This document shows positions 62,027 through 64,000 of a stretch of DNA of 64,000 bases, piece by piece (positions within the stretch are counted from its first letter, which is position 1; the number at the start of each line of letters is the position of its first letter). Where the stretch lies: NCBI RefSeq assembly GCF_021603585.1, contig NZ_BQHI01000016.1, positions 1 to 64,000 of the forward strand. The letters run 5' to 3'. The notes below the pieces were generated by a model, which ran no database searches, was not told where the DNA came from, and was given only the letters and a program-made list of their open reading frames with translations. The position numbers and the translations under genes were made by a program. The stretch is from Pseudomonas sputi. Its GTDB lineage: Bacteria; Pseudomonadota; Gammaproteobacteria; Pseudomonadales; Pseudomonadaceae.

Positions 62027-64000
62027 TCAGTCCGCCAGCCAGCCGTTTTCCCAGTACCGCAGGTTGTCGCCCCGCAGTACGTAGTCGCGCAATACGATTT
62101 CTCGCAGTTCATCGCCCATGCGATAGCTCGCATCGGGATCGGCCAGGTGCATGCGGATTGCCTGCAGCCACTCGTCCGTGGAGTTGGTCTTGACCCGGGT
62201 GCACGGCAGGTAACCCTGATAGGCCTCGGTGTCGGTGCAGACCACCGGATAGCCGCACGCGCCGTACTCCAGCAGGCGCAGGTTGCTCTTGCAGTCGTTG
62301 AAGATGTGGAACTCCAGCGGTGCGAGGGCCAGGTCGAGGTTGAGGCTGGCCAGTTTCGCCGGATACACATCCAGCGGGATCACGCCGTGAAACTCATGCA
62401 TGTACGGGCGCAAGTCATCCGGGCACATGCCGAAAAACACCCAATCGACCTCGTTTGCCAGCTCACGGACCACATCGGCAATCACCGCCAGATCTCCGTG
62501 GTGACTGGTGCCGCCACCCCAGCCGACCCGCGGCTTTTTCGAGGTGCGACGCTGGCTGTGCAAGTCAGTCCACAAGTGCCGCGACAACATGTTCGGTACC
62601 ACCCGGATGTCGTGATGCATGTCCGACAGAACGTTGGCCAGCGGCTGGGTAGACACCACCACACGATCGCACAGACCGATCGCCCGCCGCACCAGCCGCT
62701 CCATTTCCTGCTTGTTCGGCATGTTGCGGATGTGCGCGTTGCGATGAGGGACATCGATGACATAGTCGTCAAGTTCGTAGATCCGCCGGGCGTTGAAAAA
62801 GTTTTTCAACGGCGGAATTTCCTCGATGGCACCTTCCGAGTAACGCCCTTGCAATACGATCACGTCGGGCGACTGACGCTCGATATCGATGATCGAAGGC
62901 AAGCCATAGCAAATCCGCCCTTCGGCACGATTGGCCGCCTCCAGCTCGATCATCGGCTGGCTGATGCGATAGTGGCCGATAGCGGAAGCGTTGATCGGTA
63001 CCGCCAGCACATTCGGCAGCTGCGTGCACGAAAACGGGCTCCAACCGGTACGCAGGCCCGGCTCCAGACTGAAGCTGGTCGCACCGACCCCCTGCACCGC
63101 CAGATTGACGTTAAACGCAGGATCGCGCGCAATCACTGGCAACCAGCGCTTGTAGAACGTTTCGTGCTCCTGAATCTGCAGTTGCTCTTCTTCTGCCGTG
63201 GCCTCGGCCGTCGGCCGCGCGCCCAGGGCCAGCATGGCATAAGGTGTCCAGACCACCAAGTAACCTTCCCGGCCGACGCGCAGACACAGATCCGCCACAT
63301 TGAGGGCCTGCGCCAGATCCTGTTCGTCGAGCCCGTCGACAGCTTCGTAGACAGTCTTGCGAATCATCAGGCAATCACCGCCGACCGCACTCAGGTCATG
63401 CACCGCCTGCAAGCGGAACATGTACCCGTCCGCCTGCAGCGACTGACCATAGAAGGGCAATCCCACGGCGCCCTGCATGCCCAGAATCAGGCCGGCATGC
63501 AGCACGCAACCGTCCGGATTGTACAACTTGGCGCCGACGACCCCGACTTCCGGACGCTGCGCATGATTGAGCAGTTCGTCCAGCCAGTCGGACTGGGTAA
63601 TCACCGCAAAGGTATTGAGCATCAGCACGTATTCGCCGCGGGCCTGCCCTACCGCAAAGTTGTGCGTGGCGGCGGCATTGCCCTGCTGCGCAAAGCTCAG
63701 CACGCGAACCCGGTCACTGCCCAGTTGCGCCATGCCGTCCAGCCAGGCCAGCGCTTCGGCGCTGGTGCTGCCGTTATCGACCAGCAGCAGCTCGTATTCG
63801 GTGTAGGCAGTTTTTTCCAGCAGCGTCTCGACACAGCGCTGCAAGGCGGCGGTCTGGTCTTTGGTCACGATAATGATCGAGACCAACGGACGCCGTGCGT
63901 GATGATAGTCGACGCGATTGAGCAGTTCGGAGCTGCCACGGCGAATGTCATGGGCCAGACCGAGCCGTTGCAGATGCGCCTGGAGCACCCGCGGATTCTG
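62027..64000 (-). CDS. Large multidomain glycosyltransferase (Fgt1-like), N-terminal part outside window
   Basis: 657 residues visible; the frame continues past the right edge (QNPRVLQAHL), so the start is outside. A GT2-type domain (~35-280 of the visible part, RPLVSIIIVTKDQTAALQRC) is followed by a GT4-like domain (~330-650: RVGWGGGTSHHGDLAVI, FHIFNDCKSNLRLLEYGACGYPVVCTD). Where GT2 enzymes have a D-x-D metal motif, this domain reads VLMLNTFAVITQSDWLD, so it may not be catalytic. The GT2 part is paralogous to the end of the protein at 50315-53230. Confidence 0.85.
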   Translation of the reverse strand, partial: QNPRVLQAHLQRLGLAHDIRRGSSELLNRVDYHHARRPLVSIIIVTKDQTAALQRCVETLLEKTAYTEYELLLVDNGSTSAEALAWLDGMAQLGSDRVRVLSFAQQGNAAATHNFAVGQARGEYVLMLNTFAVITQSDWLDELLNHAQRPEVGVVGAKLYNPDGCVLHAGLILGMQGAVGLPFYGQSLQADGYMFRLQAVHDLSAVGGDCLMIRKTVYEAVDGLDEQDLAQALNVADLCLRVGREGYLVVWTPYAMLALGARPTAEATAEEEQLQIQEHETFYKRWLPVIARDPAFNVNLAVQGVGATSFSLEPGLRTGWSPFSCTQLPNVLAVPINASAIGHYRISQPMIELEAANRAEGRICYGLPSIIDIERQSPDVIVLQGRYSEGAIEEIPPLKNFFNARRIYELDDYVIDVPHRNAHIRNMPNKQEMERLVRRAIGLCDRVVVSTQPLANVLSDMHHDIRVVPNMLSRHLWTDLHSQRRTSKKPRVGWGGGTSHHGDLAVIADVVRELANEVDWVFFGMCPDDLRPYMHEFHGVIPLDVYPAKLASLNLDLALAPLEFHIFNDCKSNLRLLEYGACGYPVVCTDTEAYQGYLPCTRVKTNSTDEWLQAIRMHLADPDASYRMGDELREIVLRDYVLRGDNLRYWENGWLAD

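Overview
The window looks like one chromosomal segment of a fluorescent Pseudomonas (P. fluorescens group). The evidence is high GC, Pseudomonas-type REP palindromes, the FleQ/FleSR/FleN regulatory set, HptB-HsbR-HsbA, MotCD, and a DUF6124 gene with its typical leader. Apart from two plus-strand genes at the left edge and one accessory gene near 18 kb, every gene reads on the minus strand.

Layout, left to right. (1) 1-1816, plus strand: the end of a FliK-like gene coupled to a standalone FlhB C-terminal domain, then a terminator and a REP cluster. (2) 1986-11075: the chemotaxis and motor block, transcribed as cheY-cheZ-cheA-cheB-motC-motD-parC-parP-cheW-DUF2802. (3) 11243-16405: flhA-flhF-fleN-fliA. 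(4) 16.5-18.3 kb: an accessory pocket between flhA and flhB, holding an unrecognised 222-aa gene and a DUF6124 gene preceded by a C4-antisense-like structured RNA. (5) 18292-25277: fliL-M-N-O-P-Q-R-flhB, with fliK upstream under its own sigma-54 site. (6) 25382-33629: fliE-F-G-H-I-J-hsbA-hsbR-hptB. (7) 33758-37952: fleSR and fleQ. (8) 38125-41792: fliC, then flaG-fliD-fliS-fliT. (9) 42036-64000: a flagellin glycosylation island. It holds a Maf-type glycosyltransferase, a ketoacyl synthase III, a complete pseudaminic acid pathway (pseB, C, F, a pseG-pseH fusion, pseI), a large glycosyltransferase, a CDP-sugar operon, a 661-aa RTX beta-roll protein and the C-terminal part of a second large glycosyltransferase.

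How it works together. FleQ with sigma-54 is expected to drive the basal body and export genes and fleSR. Good GG-N10-GC sites lie 50-65 bp upstream of flhA, fliL, fliK, fliE and fleS. FleSR drives later structural genes, and FliA (sigma-28) drives fliC, which has a clear sigma-28 promoter. FlhF and FleN set flagellar number and place, and ParC/ParP place the chemosensory array. The HptB-HsbR-HsbA switch links a phosphorelay to the anti-sigma-28 branch.

Most promising for novelty: the CDP-sugar operon, which predicts a C-methylated 6-deoxyhexose on flagellin beside pseudaminic acid; the internally duplicated RTX protein inside that island, with a sigma-28-like sequence upstream; the C4-like leader RNA of the DUF6124 gene; the four-fold repeated motif in the CheA linker; and the FliK-like/FlhB-C pair. 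All calls come from reading sequence by eye; no database search was run.
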